Below are positions 1 through 6,947 of a stretch of 48,136 nucleotides of DNA, piece after piece. The DNA lies in NCBI GenBank assembly GCA_964632995.1, contig CAZWDL010000048.1, positions 1-48,136 of the forward strand, in the 5' to 3' direction. Numbering within the stretch: the first letter of the stretch is position 1; each line of letters opens with the position of its first letter. This DNA comes from CAZWDL01 sp964632995. Lineage in GTDB: Bacteria; Bacteroidota; Bacteroidia; Chitinophagales; Saprospiraceae. The notes under the pieces are model-generated. The model did not search any database and was not told the DNA's origin. It saw only the letters and a list, made by a program, of their open reading frames with translations. Position numbers and translations under genes: made by a program.

Positions 1-2
1 CT

Positions 3-215
3 TACGACGCTGCCTACTCCTACGACAAACGCGGAAACCTCCAAACCATCACCCGCCGCGGCCTGCACTTCGACGGCAGCGCCTGGCAGGAAGGGCAGAT
101 CGACAACCTGACTTTCGACTACCTCCTCCCCTACGGACCGTCTGGCCGGCCTCCCCCAACGGGGGAGGAGAACGCAACGTTTCTTCCCCCCTTTGGGGGG
201 ATCGAGGGGGGCTGA
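3..215 (+). pseudogene. RHS-repeat protein, interrupted upstream fragment (left-truncated by window)
   Basis: The first frame reads typical RHS/YD-repeat sequence (YDAAYSYDKRGNL near codons 1-13, then DNLTFDYL near codons 34-41) from the window edge. It runs into a GC-rich palindromic element and stops at TGA 213-215. RHS-like sequence resumes at once in another frame (NLPQTIAYDDG from 215). In related RHS proteins several dozen residues normally separate the FDYL and NLPQTIAYDD motifs, so coding sequence was probably replaced as well as shifted. I read this as the body of a broken RHS gene; an assembly error within the palindrome is the alternative. Confidence 0.65.
126..212 (+). repeat. GC-rich palindromic element inside the RHS gene (copy 1)
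   Basis: It begins with a 24-nt core (126-149), followed by two hairpins: 150-168, with arms CCTCCCCC/GGGGGAGG, and 186-200, with CCCCCC/GGGGGG around TTT. The 24-nt core recurs inverted at 2484-2507 with 22 of 24 matches. It sits at the point where the RHS reading frame breaks. It has no coding sense of its own and looks like a dispersed REP/MITE-like element. Confidence 0.6.
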
Positions 216-217
216 AT

Positions 218-1636
218 TTGCCCCAAACCATCGCCTACGACGACGGCCGGGTGATCGCATGGCGCTACGACGCCGCCGGGACCAAGTTGCGCAAAACCAC
301 CTTTTCCAGTATCTTGGAACTGCACGATGATCCCATCGCTCCGGGTGCGTACCAGGCGGATGCCATTGTCTCCGGAGGACGCGTGGCTACGGGCTCCAAC
401 GTCACCTTCACCGCCGCCACCGGCATTACCCTGCAGGCGGGCTTCACCGTAGAAGCCGGCGCCGAGTTCCTGGCGGAGATCGCCCAACCGGCGGGACCGC
501 CGACGGGGCTGCCGCGCGATTACGTCGGTGGGATTGAGTACTACAATGGGGTGATGGAGGCAATCTACCACGCCGAAGGGCGGGTGTCTTTTGACAACGG
601 GCAATCGCTGTACGAGTACAACCTGACGGATCATTTGGGTAACCTGCGTCTCTCCTTTGCGGATAGAAACGGTGATGGAGACGTGGATATTACGAGCGAC
701 CCGGGGACGAATGAGGTGCTTCAGGAGCACCACTATTACCCTTTTGGAATGGCGCTGGAGGGGGATTGGGTGGATAATCCGGTGAAGGGGAATCGGTACC
801 GGTATAACGGCAAGGAGCTGGAGGAGGATTTTGGGCTGGAGTGGTATGATCCGGCTATCGGGAGGTGGAATGCGGTGGATCCGTTGGCAGAGGAAATGGC
901 CGCTTGGTCGCCTTTCAATTACACGTTCAATAACCCAATAATTTCAATAGATCCGGACGGTAGAAACCCAATTGTTGGAGCAATAGTGGGGGGCGTTCTA
1001 GATTACTCGATACAAGTGGCTGGTAATTTAGCGCAGGGAAAAGATCTGGGAGATGCATTAACTGATATTGATGGCAAATCGGTGCTTATTTCTGCTGGTG
1101 CTGGTGCTATTGGTGTTGGGTTAATATCTAAAGCAAATCAAGTACTCAAAGGTGCTAAAGCAATAAGGGCGACTGAAATAGCTATTGATGCAAGTGTTAA
1201 TGTTGGCACTCAACTTGCTCAAGATGGAGAGGTCGATCTAAGGGAAACGGGGATCGCAGTTGTAACTGGTCAGACTGTTCGTAGTCCAATTAGAGATAAG
1301 GTCAAGGAAAGTGCCGAAACAACGACTTCTCAATTAAGGCAAGAGGTGAAGAATGCAGAAAATGCCCTCGAAGTGGCTAAAAGGCGGAATAGGTCAGGTT
1401 TGGATGAAAACAAGGCATTAAGGAGAACGGCTCCCCAAAGAGAGAGGCTGAAACAAGCTAGGAAGAATTTAGTAAGTCATAACAGGGCATCAAGACAATC
1501 TGCTGCGGCTACCGGAGCATCTTCCTCAGGGGCAACACAGAGGTTTATCAATACCTATTTGCCAGGTCAAGGACCAACATACGAAATACCCAAATACGTA
1601 CGTAATCCTAATCAACCCGAAAATGATGATAGATAA
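218..1636 (+). CDS. RHS core end with variable C-terminal tip (candidate polymorphic toxin), 5' end disrupted
   Basis: 472 codons from a TTG; no convincing native start exists, because the frame is the downstream half of an interrupted RHS gene. Residues about 1-245 are RHS core: YD-type repeat, then LYEYNLTDHLGNLRLSF, HHYYPFGM, RYNGKELEEDFGLEWYD and GRWNAVDPLAEE, ending in the core-closing DPDG at 245-248. Residues 249-472 form a tip of different composition and clearly lower GC: a glycine/alanine-rich stretch (about 250-350), then a Lys/Arg-rich helical part (about 365-440). RHS proteins display such tips as toxins in contact-dependent or secreted competition. The tip matches no toxin family I recognise. 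The next gene overlaps its end, as immunity genes do. Expression in the present broken state is doubtful. Confidence 0.6.
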   Translation: MPQTIAYDDGRVIAWRYDAAGTKLRKTTFSSILELHDDPIAPGAYQADAIVSGGRVATGSNVTFTAATGITLQAGFTVEAGAEFLAEIAQPAGPPTGLPRDYVGGIEYYNGVMEAIYHAEGRVSFDNGQSLYEYNLTDHLGNLRLSFADRNGDGDVDITSDPGTNEVLQEHHYYPFGMALEGDWVDNPVKGNRYRYNGKELEEDFGLEWYDPAIGRWNAVDPLAEEMAAWSPFNYTFNNPIISIDPDGRNPIVGAIVGGVLDYSIQVAGNLAQGKDLGDALTDIDGKSVLISAGAGAIGVGLISKANQVLKGAKAIRATEIAIDASVNVGTQLAQDGEVDLRETGIAVVTGQTVRSPIRDKVKESAETTTSQLRQEVKNAENALEVAKRRNRSGLDENKALRRTAPQRERLKQARKNLVSHNRASRQSAAATGASSSGATQRFINTYLPGQGPTYEIPKYVRNPNQPENDDR

Positions 1637-2000
1637 AATTAAAGAATTTGTGAACCTAAAATGGTTGGGATGGACTTTAGTTCTTTTTTTGATGTTGACA
1701 GTATTCTATGGTTTAAAAAATGCAGCCTACTGGACTTCTGCATTTACACTTTTTTCAATTTATTCATATAATCTGTATAATTTTATCGATGGTATAGTAT
1801 ATTACAAGCTGTTGAAAATTAATGAAGGTGAACGAGAGTTAAAGGATTACTTTACAGAGGCATTGTTTATAATTTTTTCAGCTTCCATCCTATTAATTCT
1901 TGTTTCGAAGAAAGTGATAGTTGTGTTTATGCTCTCAAGCATTTTGTTTATCATTTTGACCATACACTTTATCGGTTGGTTTTCTGACCGAAAAATTTGA
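1623..2000 (+). CDS. small multi-spanning membrane protein, candidate immunity protein for the RHS tip
   Basis: 125 aa, starting at one of two adjacent ATGs (1623 or 1626) inside the last codons of the RHS frame, a 14-nt overlap. It is AT-rich, unlike the RHS core but like the RHS tip. About four hydrophobic segments are visible: residues about 15-31, 36-56, 80-95 and 98-119, with a charged loop (KINEGERELKDYF) in the middle. Its position directly after an RHS C-terminal tip, and its shared base composition, suggest an immunity protein acquired with the tip. A membrane location would suit a toxin acting on or crossing the inner membrane. No family is recognised, so function is inferred from context only. 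Confidence 0.6.
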   Translation: MMIDKIKEFVNLKWLGWTLVLFLMLTVFYGLKNAAYWTSAFTLFSIYSYNLYNFIDGIVYYKLLKINEGERELKDYFTEALFIIFSASILLILVSKKVIVVFMLSSILFIILTIHFIGWFSDRKI

Positions 2001-2169
2001 TGCCGAATCCTACTTTTGTAATTCTTTGCGAAATTTTTACCGTTTTGCCCCTACTGCGGAGCTAGGCGCAGGTGCGCCGGAATTGGCTCATAGCGTGTAT
2101 TCCCGCCTTCACATTGCTCCGGCGGATAAAAGGGCCACAGGCCTGAGCCTTCCTGAGCTAAGGAAAAAC

Positions 2170-2206
2170 AAAAGCTCTACGCGATGAAAGTTGCGTGGAG
2201 CTTTTT
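2170..2206. terminator. bidirectional intrinsic terminator
   Basis: Stem AAAAGCTCTACGC (2170-2182) pairs with GCGTGGAGCTTTT (2193-2205) over 13 bp with one G-T wobble and a 10-nt loop. T-runs lie on both strands. It closes the immunity-like gene, and also the minus-strand regulator remnant that ends at 2230. Confidence 0.7.
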
Positions 2207-2229
2207 GCGTAGCAGCCGATTCGTCTGTC

Positions 2230-2430
2230 CTATGCGAACTTTTGCTGAATGTCCCATTTGAGCAGAAAGGCATCGATCAACGCTTTGACGATGGCCTTTT
2301 TATCGTCGGGCAACTGCTCGACTTTTTTAAACTGCCGGAGCAGCTCGATATTGCAGAGGGCCTCGGCAGTCTGCTCATCTGTGGAGCCGTTCATCAGGTA
2401 GTCGGCGAGAACATTGAAAGTTAACGTCTC
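2230..2430 (-). pseudogene. C-terminal remnant of an XRE-type helix-turn-helix regulator
   Basis: Translated on the minus strand, residues from LTFNVLADYL through STDEQTAEALCNIELLRQF and LPDDKKAIVKALIDAFLL to the stop resemble the C-terminal half of Bacteroidota XRE-family regulators, the part after the DNA-binding HTH. The HTH half is missing: upstream, from about 2430, the frame enters palindromic non-coding sequence with no HTH-like motif. No plausible start remains, although an ATG at 2484 lies inside the repeat. I call it a truncated pseudogene; a very short regulator-like ORF is the alternative. Confidence 0.45.
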
Positions 2431-2445
2431 CGGTTTTGGGGCAAG

Positions 2446-2640
2446 CCAGGTCGCGCTGGGAAAGCGCAACCTGGCGGGGCGCACCGGCCATACGGTCCGC
2501 AGGGGAGGGCCTTTCCCTTGGTCTCTTGGTTTGAGACTAATCCGTTGATCTGCCTTTGACTCTTCAGCCCCCGCCCCCCTCTCCTCGAAACGGTAGTTTG
2601 ATATGATCCGACAAATTCAGGTGTGAGGAGAGGGGGGAGC
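2446..2640. repeat. composite palindromic element (copy 2) abutting the regulator remnant
   Basis: Three parts are visible. A hairpin at 2446-2474 has 12-bp arms with one mismatch. The 24-nt core shared with 126-149 lies at 2484-2507 in inverse orientation. A distant inverted repeat has arms at 2573-2586 and 2625-2637 (CCCCCCTCTCCTC type) around a 38-nt loop. It lies where the regulator loses its N-terminal half. Short open frames within it (for example 2421-2654 on the minus strand) are translations of the palindromes. It accounts for most of the gene-free stretch 2431-2899. Confidence 0.55.
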
Positions 2641-2783
2641 GGAGAAAACCTCAATATTCGGTTTCAGGTTTTCCATTCGGGGGATTCTGTAAATGCTGCA
2701 GCCAAGAGCGGATTATAACTGCTAAGGTTTTTTCCTTGGCTTTGATCAAATCGAAGCAGCCCGCACCCAAGATCAAAGCTCCC

Positions 2784-2860
2784 ATCCCGTCTTTTTTTGT
2801 TTCGGCGGCATGGTGATTCTTCCTGGTTTTCCCAGCCGCCGAAATTAAAAAAGACGGGAT
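2784..2860. repeat. 77-nt palindrome with 26-nt arms
   Basis: Arms 2784-2809 and 2835-2860 (starting ATCCCGTCTTTTTT, ending TTTCGGCGGC) are inverted copies with 24 of 26 matches around a 25-nt loop. It lies 40 nt beyond the stop of the minus-strand thioredoxin-domain gene, so it may act as its terminator. Its size and perfection are more like a mobile palindromic repeat. The flank 2733-2779 shares words (TCCTTGGCTT, GAAGCAGCCC, TCAAAGC) with the element at 6656-6768. Confidence 0.65.
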
Positions 2861-2899
2861 CTGCCCCTAAAGTCAAGGGCAGAGCACGGCAGTTTAGGG

Positions 2900-5017
2900 C
2901 TATCGGCTCTCCATTAGTTCCAGCGCCCGCTCTACTTCTTCCACCGGCAATTTGCACACCTTATCCCGGCAGACGTAAATCATCGTCCGGCCCTCCTGGA
3001 GTTTTCCCTGCAGCAGTTCCAGTTGCCCCTCGTCCGTGCCACCCAGGAGGAGGGCGTGGGGAAGGTATTGAGCGTTGAGCGCCTGCCGTTTGGCTTCGTA
3101 TGCCGGTCCGACAATCGCGACCTCGTAGGGTGGGCGCACCTGGTCGAGGTAGAGCAGGGCCCAGTTGGCGTAGTAGGCCAGGTCCATGCTTTCCTGCATG
3201 GCGCCGGCCACCTGGCGGAGCATCCTTTCCGACTTGGCCAGGTAGTCCTGGTTGTAGTAATATTTGCCGAGGTCGTGCAGCACCCGGGCCATAACGGAGT
3301 TGGAACCGGGGATGACGTTATCGAGGATTTCCTTTTTGCGGGTCACCAGTGGCGGATCTATGTCCGAAGTGTAGAAGAACAGGCCGCTTTCGGGGTCATA
3401 GAAATGTTCGACGGCGTAATCCGTCAGCCGGCGCGCCTGTTCCAGCCACCGGATGTCGAAGGTGGCCTGATACAGGGCGATGAAGGCGCGGGCGGTGAGG
3501 GCGTAGTCGTCGAGGAAGGCGTTGATGACCGATTTGCCGTCCTTGTAATTGCGGTTAAGGCGGCCGTCTGCTTGCAGTTGATTATCAAGCAGGAAGGAAG
3601 CATTGCGTAAGGCGCGGTTGAGGTAGGCCGTATCGCCCATGGCGTGGAAGGCGTCGACGTAGCCTTTGAGCATGAGGGCGTTCCAGGCGGTGAGCCGTTT
3701 GTCGTCCAGGCCGGGGCGCACGCGTTGGGAGCGGGCTTCGAAAAGGCGCTGTTCGGCTTCGGCCATCATGGATTGCGCCTGTTCCCGGGAAAGGTTTTGC
3801 CTTTCGGCAAATGCAGACAGGCGTTCTTCCGGATCGAGGATGTTCCGTTCCTCCCAGTTGCCGTCTGCTTCTACCTGGTAGTAGTCATTGAATAAGGTGG
3901 CAAGTTTTTCATCAGCGAGGATGGAATCGATTTCGGCTTTGGTCCAGACGTAAAACTTCCCCTCTTCCCCTTCGCTGTCGGCATCGAGGGAGGAGTAAAA
4001 GCCGCCGCCGGGGCCGGTCAGTTCGCGTTCGACGAAGGTCAGGGTTTCCTCCACGATTCGCCGGTACAGCGCATCGCCGGTGAGCTTATAGGCGTGGGCG
4101 TAGAGGCTGACCAGCTGGGCGTTGTCGTACAGCATCTTTTCGAAGTGGGGGGCGTGCCAGCGCGCGTCGGTGCTGTACCGGGCGAAGCCGCCGCCGAGCG
4201 GGTCGTAGATGCCGCCCAGCGCCATTTCTTCCAGCGTGACTTGTACCGCTTCCAGGGCCCGCTCGTCGCCGCTGTGGTGGTAGTAGGCGAGGAGAAACTC
4301 CTGGTTGCGCGGCATGGGGAATTTTGGTGCGCCTTTGCTGCCGCCGCGCTCAAAATCGAGGCTGGGGTAAAACCCATTAATCATCTGTTTCAGGTCGGTG
4401 AGGCGGAATTCGGCTTCCGGCATAGGGCTGAGACTGACCTGATCGCTTTCCGCCAGGCCGCTGAGCAGGCGGTCGGCGTAATCATTGAGCTTTTCGGGTT
4501 CCTTTTCCTTTGTTTCTACAAAATAGTTCAGAATTTCCATCCATTGCTTCTTCGGGAAGTAAGTGCCCGCCCATACGGGCCGCCCGTCGGGCATGGCGAA
4601 GGCGTTGAGCGGCCAGCCACAGGAGCGCCCGCCGGCCATCTGGCAGGCGGTCATGTAGATGTCGTCGATATCCGGCCGCTCCTCCCGGTCCACTTTAATA
4701 GCGACGAAGTGCTCATTCATGATGCGCGCCACCGTAGTGTCCTCAAAGCTCTCGTGTTCCATGACGTGGCACCAGTGGCAGGCCGAATAGCCGATGCTGA
4801 TGATCAGCAGCTTATTCTCTTTTTTGGCCTTTTCCAGCGCCGCTTCACCCCAGGGGTGCCAGTCGACGGGATTGTGGGCGTGCTGCAGCAGGTAGGGACT
4901 GCTCTCATTGACGAGGTGATTGGTGTAAGCATGCTCCTGGGCGTCACTGGAATTAAACTGGCAGCCCATGAGCAGGGTTATGCAAAAGAAGGGGAGGAGT
5001 AACCTGGAAAGCGTCAT
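2900..5017 (-). CDS. thioredoxin domain-containing protein, YyaL/SPATA20 (DUF255) family, lipoprotein form
   Basis: 705 aa from ATG 5017. The start is supported by a lipoprotein signal ending LLMGC (Cys19). Residues about 32-190 form the family's thioredoxin-like domain: LVNESSPYLLQHAHNPVDWHPW, then the redox pair C80-H-W-C83, VDREERPDID, and the GWPLN/GTYFP motifs. The rest (about 200-690) is the (alpha/alpha)-barrel half resembling N-acylglucosamine epimerases, with GGGFARYSTDARWHAPHFEKMLYDN and FYSSLDADSEGEEG. Length fits the family (about 650-750). The biochemical role of YyaL/SPATA20 proteins is not well established. Most are described as cytosolic or organellar, so the lipobox, implying envelope anchoring, is notable. 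It may form a minus-strand unit with the two genes upstream (gap 55 nt). Confidence 0.88.
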   Translation of the reverse strand: MTLSRLLLPFFCITLLMGCQFNSSDAQEHAYTNHLVNESSPYLLQHAHNPVDWHPWGEAALEKAKKENKLLIISIGYSACHWCHVMEHESFEDTTVARIMNEHFVAIKVDREERPDIDDIYMTACQMAGGRSCGWPLNAFAMPDGRPVWAGTYFPKKQWMEILNYFVETKEKEPEKLNDYADRLLSGLAESDQVSLSPMPEAEFRLTDLKQMINGFYPSLDFERGGSKGAPKFPMPRNQEFLLAYYHHSGDERALEAVQVTLEEMALGGIYDPLGGGFARYSTDARWHAPHFEKMLYDNAQLVSLYAHAYKLTGDALYRRIVEETLTFVERELTGPGGGFYSSLDADSEGEEGKFYVWTKAEIDSILADEKLATLFNDYYQVEADGNWEERNILDPEERLSAFAERQNLSREQAQSMMAEAEQRLFEARSQRVRPGLDDKRLTAWNALMLKGYVDAFHAMGDTAYLNRALRNASFLLDNQLQADGRLNRNYKDGKSVINAFLDDYALTARAFIALYQATFDIRWLEQARRLTDYAVEHFYDPESGLFFYTSDIDPPLVTRKKEILDNVIPGSNSVMARVLHDLGKYYYNQDYLAKSERMLRQVAGAMQESMDLAYYANWALLYLDQVRPPYEVAIVGPAYEAKRQALNAQYLPHALLLGGTDEGQLELLQGKLQEGRTMIYVCRDKVCKLPVEEVERALELMESR

Positions 5018-5072
5018 GTGTTAATGTTCTTCTTAAGGAAGTAGTATGGGTCAATGATTTAGCCGCCAATTT

Positions 5073-5507
5073 CTAAGCAGACCGTATAAACCACTGATGC
5101 GCCACATTGCTTTTGGCGTAAGCCGGGTAATCCCCAGCCGGAATGAGCGGCAGACCGGCCGGGGCGCGGTTGTATTCGTATATCCAGCAGGGTATGGGCT
5201 CCGCGTCGCTGCGTACCTCAAATTGTATGCGGCGGTATTCACCTTTCGCCGGCGCGGCAGGATCGATACCTTCGTACTTATCCAAAACGTTCAGCACCTT
5301 TTCGATATTTCGCAGCTCGAAAATATGTCCTTTTACCCGCTCTTCCGATTGCGGATCGATGACCAGGCCGGGGTAGCGTCCCAGGTCATATAGCCGGCCG
5401 GGAACGGTTCCTTCTCCGGCAAAATAACTGTTTTCTTCGAGAAAGCGCCGCATCGACGATTCGAAAGGACGCATGAGGGTGCCGTAGACGAAGAGGTAGG
5501 TGGGCAA
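5073..5507 (-). CDS. gamma-glutamylcyclotransferase (AIG2-like) family protein
   Basis: 144 aa. The start codon is TTG at 5507 (MPTYLFVYGTLM); no in-frame ATG lies upstream, and starting at the internal Met12 would remove the YGTL motif. Family hallmarks: the N-terminal VYGTL substrate-binding loop (residues 7-11), PGRLYDLGRYPGL (36-48) and the catalytic-position Glu79 in DKYEGI. Members cleave gamma-glutamyl amines or dipeptides to 5-oxoproline; the substrate here is unknown. It is probably cytosolic. It is flanked on the same strand by the arginase-family gene (108-nt gap) and the thioredoxin-domain gene. A 20-bp direct repeat lies immediately upstream of the TTG. Confidence 0.85.
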   Translation of the reverse strand: MPTYLFVYGTLMRPFESSMRRFLEENSYFAGEGTVPGRLYDLGRYPGLVIDPQSEERVKGHIFELRNIEKVLNVLDKYEGIDPAAPAKGEYRRIQFEVRSDAEPIPCWIYEYNRAPAGLPLIPAGDYPAYAKSNVAHQWFIRSA

Positions 5508-5509
5508 TG

Positions 5510-5542
5510 GTTTGAGATGGTTTGATTTTGTTTGAGATGGTT
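5510..5542. repeat. 20-bp direct repeat upstream of the cyclotransferase gene
   Basis: GTTTGAGATGGTT occurs at 5510-5522 and again at 5530-5542, a 20-nt period, ending 3 nt before the TTG start on the minus strand. The word GGTTTGAG also forms the hairpin at 24872. It could be a repeat remnant or a tandem binding site. Confidence 0.5.
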
Positions 5543-5615
5543 CGAGAAGCGGGAGCCCGTTCGAACTTCCTTCTAATTTAATTGAAGCGAGGATTAGTTG
5601 TTTAAAGAGAGGGGG

Positions 5616-6458
5616 TTACATTCGTCCGGAGTCTTTTCCTTCCCGCTTCAGCATCTTCGCCGCGATTTCACGGTAGAACTTCGCCGCCACCATCGCCGTG
5701 CGGTCGTCCTGGTCGTGCAGGGGGTTGTACTCGACGATATCGGCGCCGGCGATCGGTACTTTGATAGACTGAATAAGGCGCAGCACTTCGCGCACCGACA
5801 TGCCCCCCGGTTCGTGATGCGAGATGCCGGGTGCGAAGGCCGGATCGAGCACGTCCATATCTAGCGAGAGGTAAAGGGGGCCTGAGAGGTCGAGTTTGTC
5901 CGGCAGTCCGTTCTTCATCTCGTGGATTTCCACGCCGAAGCGCGCCGCCTGTTCCCGCTGGTGGGTAGTCAGCGTGCGCACGCCCACCTGTACGAGCCGT
6001 TTGGCCAGGCCTTCCTCCATAATGCGGGCGAAGGGGCAGGCGTGGGAGTAGCGGTTCCCTTCGAACTCGTCGTACAGGTCGCTGTGGGCGTCGAGCTGTA
6101 GGATCGTCAGCTGCGGGTATTTTTTGGCGAAAGCCTTAATAACGGGGTAGGTAACAGAATGATCGCCGCCGAAGCTCAGCACCTGCACGTCATTCTCCAG
6201 CAGGGCTTCGTAGTGCCGGCTGATGTCCAGGTAATCCTGGAAGGGAACGGGCCCCAGGTCGAGCAGCTGTTGATGATCCTTTATGTCGGTCCCGTCCTCG
6301 GCGAAAGTGTTGGCGGAATCCGAATGGAAGGCCGCCCAGATGCGTTCGGGCGCCTGCGCCGGCCCGCGCCGGAAGGAAGAATAGTCATCAAAAGGTACAT
6401 TCGTCAGGGCGATCATGCCGGGCTGGAGTTGTCGTTTTCGCTCGTAGAATAGGTGCAT
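5616..6458 (-). CDS. arginase/agmatinase (ureohydrolase) family enzyme
   Basis: 280 aa from ATG 6458. All six binuclear manganese ligands are present: H100 (GGDHS), D123, H125, D127 (DAHSD), and D200 and D202 (SLDMDVLDPAFAPG). The following APGISHHEPGG loop resembles that of plant-type arginases and related agmatinases, rather than classical arginase. These enzymes hydrolyse guanidino substrates (arginine, agmatine, formimidoylglutamate and others) to urea or formamide plus an amine. The substrate cannot be fixed from sequence alone, so I give no symbol. The protein is cytosolic and of normal length. It is the first gene of a probable minus-strand group. Confidence 0.9.
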   Translation of the reverse strand: MHLFYERKRQLQPGMIALTNVPFDDYSSFRRGPAQAPERIWAAFHSDSANTFAEDGTDIKDHQQLLDLGPVPFQDYLDISRHYEALLENDVQVLSFGGDHSVTYPVIKAFAKKYPQLTILQLDAHSDLYDEFEGNRYSHACPFARIMEEGLAKRLVQVGVRTLTTHQREQAARFGVEIHEMKNGLPDKLDLSGPLYLSLDMDVLDPAFAPGISHHEPGGMSVREVLRLIQSIKVPIAGADIVEYNPLHDQDDRTAMVAAKFYREIAAKMLKREGKDSGRM

Positions 6459-6655
6459 ATTGGCTATATTGTTTTGTGCTGTGAATGTATGGCGTTTTTC
6501 TGGTTTTGAGGAGAGGGGGAGTTGTAAAAACCGGCCTTCATGTCGGGTGTACGGGTCATTCTGTTATTGCTGTAACTGAGGGCGTATCACAAATGCTAAG
6601 CTTTTTTCCGTTAGTGCTATGGGCAACCCGAAGCACTTCGCAGGGGCAATGTCTT

Positions 6656-6768
6656 CAAAATTTTGGATTAATGCCGTCCTCACCATTTTTCTTCCGCGTT
6701 ACGCTTTCCGAAGCAGCCCAGCTCAAAGCCGGTATCAAACCAAAATTTTTTGTTCCCCAAGCCAAGGA
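6656..6768. repeat. degenerate palindromic element in the 6459-6947 gene-free stretch
   Basis: Arms 6656-6676 (CAAAATTTTGGATTAATGCCG) less its last base, and 6730-6752, are imperfect inverted copies around a 53-nt loop. The loop and right flank contain GAAGCAGCCC (6710), TCAAAGC (6723) and AAGCCAAGGA (6759), words shared with 2733-2779. The rest of 6459-6947 holds no gene I can support: the short plus-strand frames at 6485-6861 lack homology-like composition. Its right end is AT-rich and carries the promoter of the next gene. Confidence 0.4.
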
Positions 6769-6880
6769 CAAGTTGAACTGATTGAGAGCCTGCATTTCCC
6801 CGCAAAATTAATTCGGCCTGGGAACCAAAGCAGCGATAAATGCTGTTTATTCGATTGTTAAATAAAAATTAACTTTGGTT

Positions 6881-6888
6881 TAAATTTG
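6881..6888 (+). promoter_or_regulatory. candidate Bacteroidota -7 element for the ykuK-like gene
   Basis: TAAATTTG matches the Bacteroidota sigma consensus TAnnTTTG exactly, in an AT-rich stretch 60 nt before the ATG at 6948. A possible -33 TTG lies at 6855-6857, with a spacing (23 nt) longer than ideal. Confidence 0.4.
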
Positions 6889-6947
6889 ATAACCGATAGC
6901 CAATTCCGCGGCTATTTTTTTTAAATTGTGCAAAAATCATTATTCAC

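Noticed and set aside
2421..2654. 77-codon minus-strand frame in the composite repeat
   Set aside because: Pro/Arg/Gly-rich translation of hairpin arms; no coding evidence.
2664..2957. 97-codon minus-strand frame between the palindromic elements
   Set aside because: It overlaps the 77-nt palindrome and the end of the thioredoxin-domain gene; the translation is that of a repeat.
4094..5002. Long plus-strand open frame opposite the thioredoxin-domain gene
   Set aside because: It mirrors the minus-strand gene, which has clear domain motifs; the antisense translation has no signal, motif or plausible start context.
6485..6861. Two overlapping plus-strand frames of 80-98 codons
   Set aside because: They run through a degenerate palindrome and share no start context or motif; the real gene starts at 6948.
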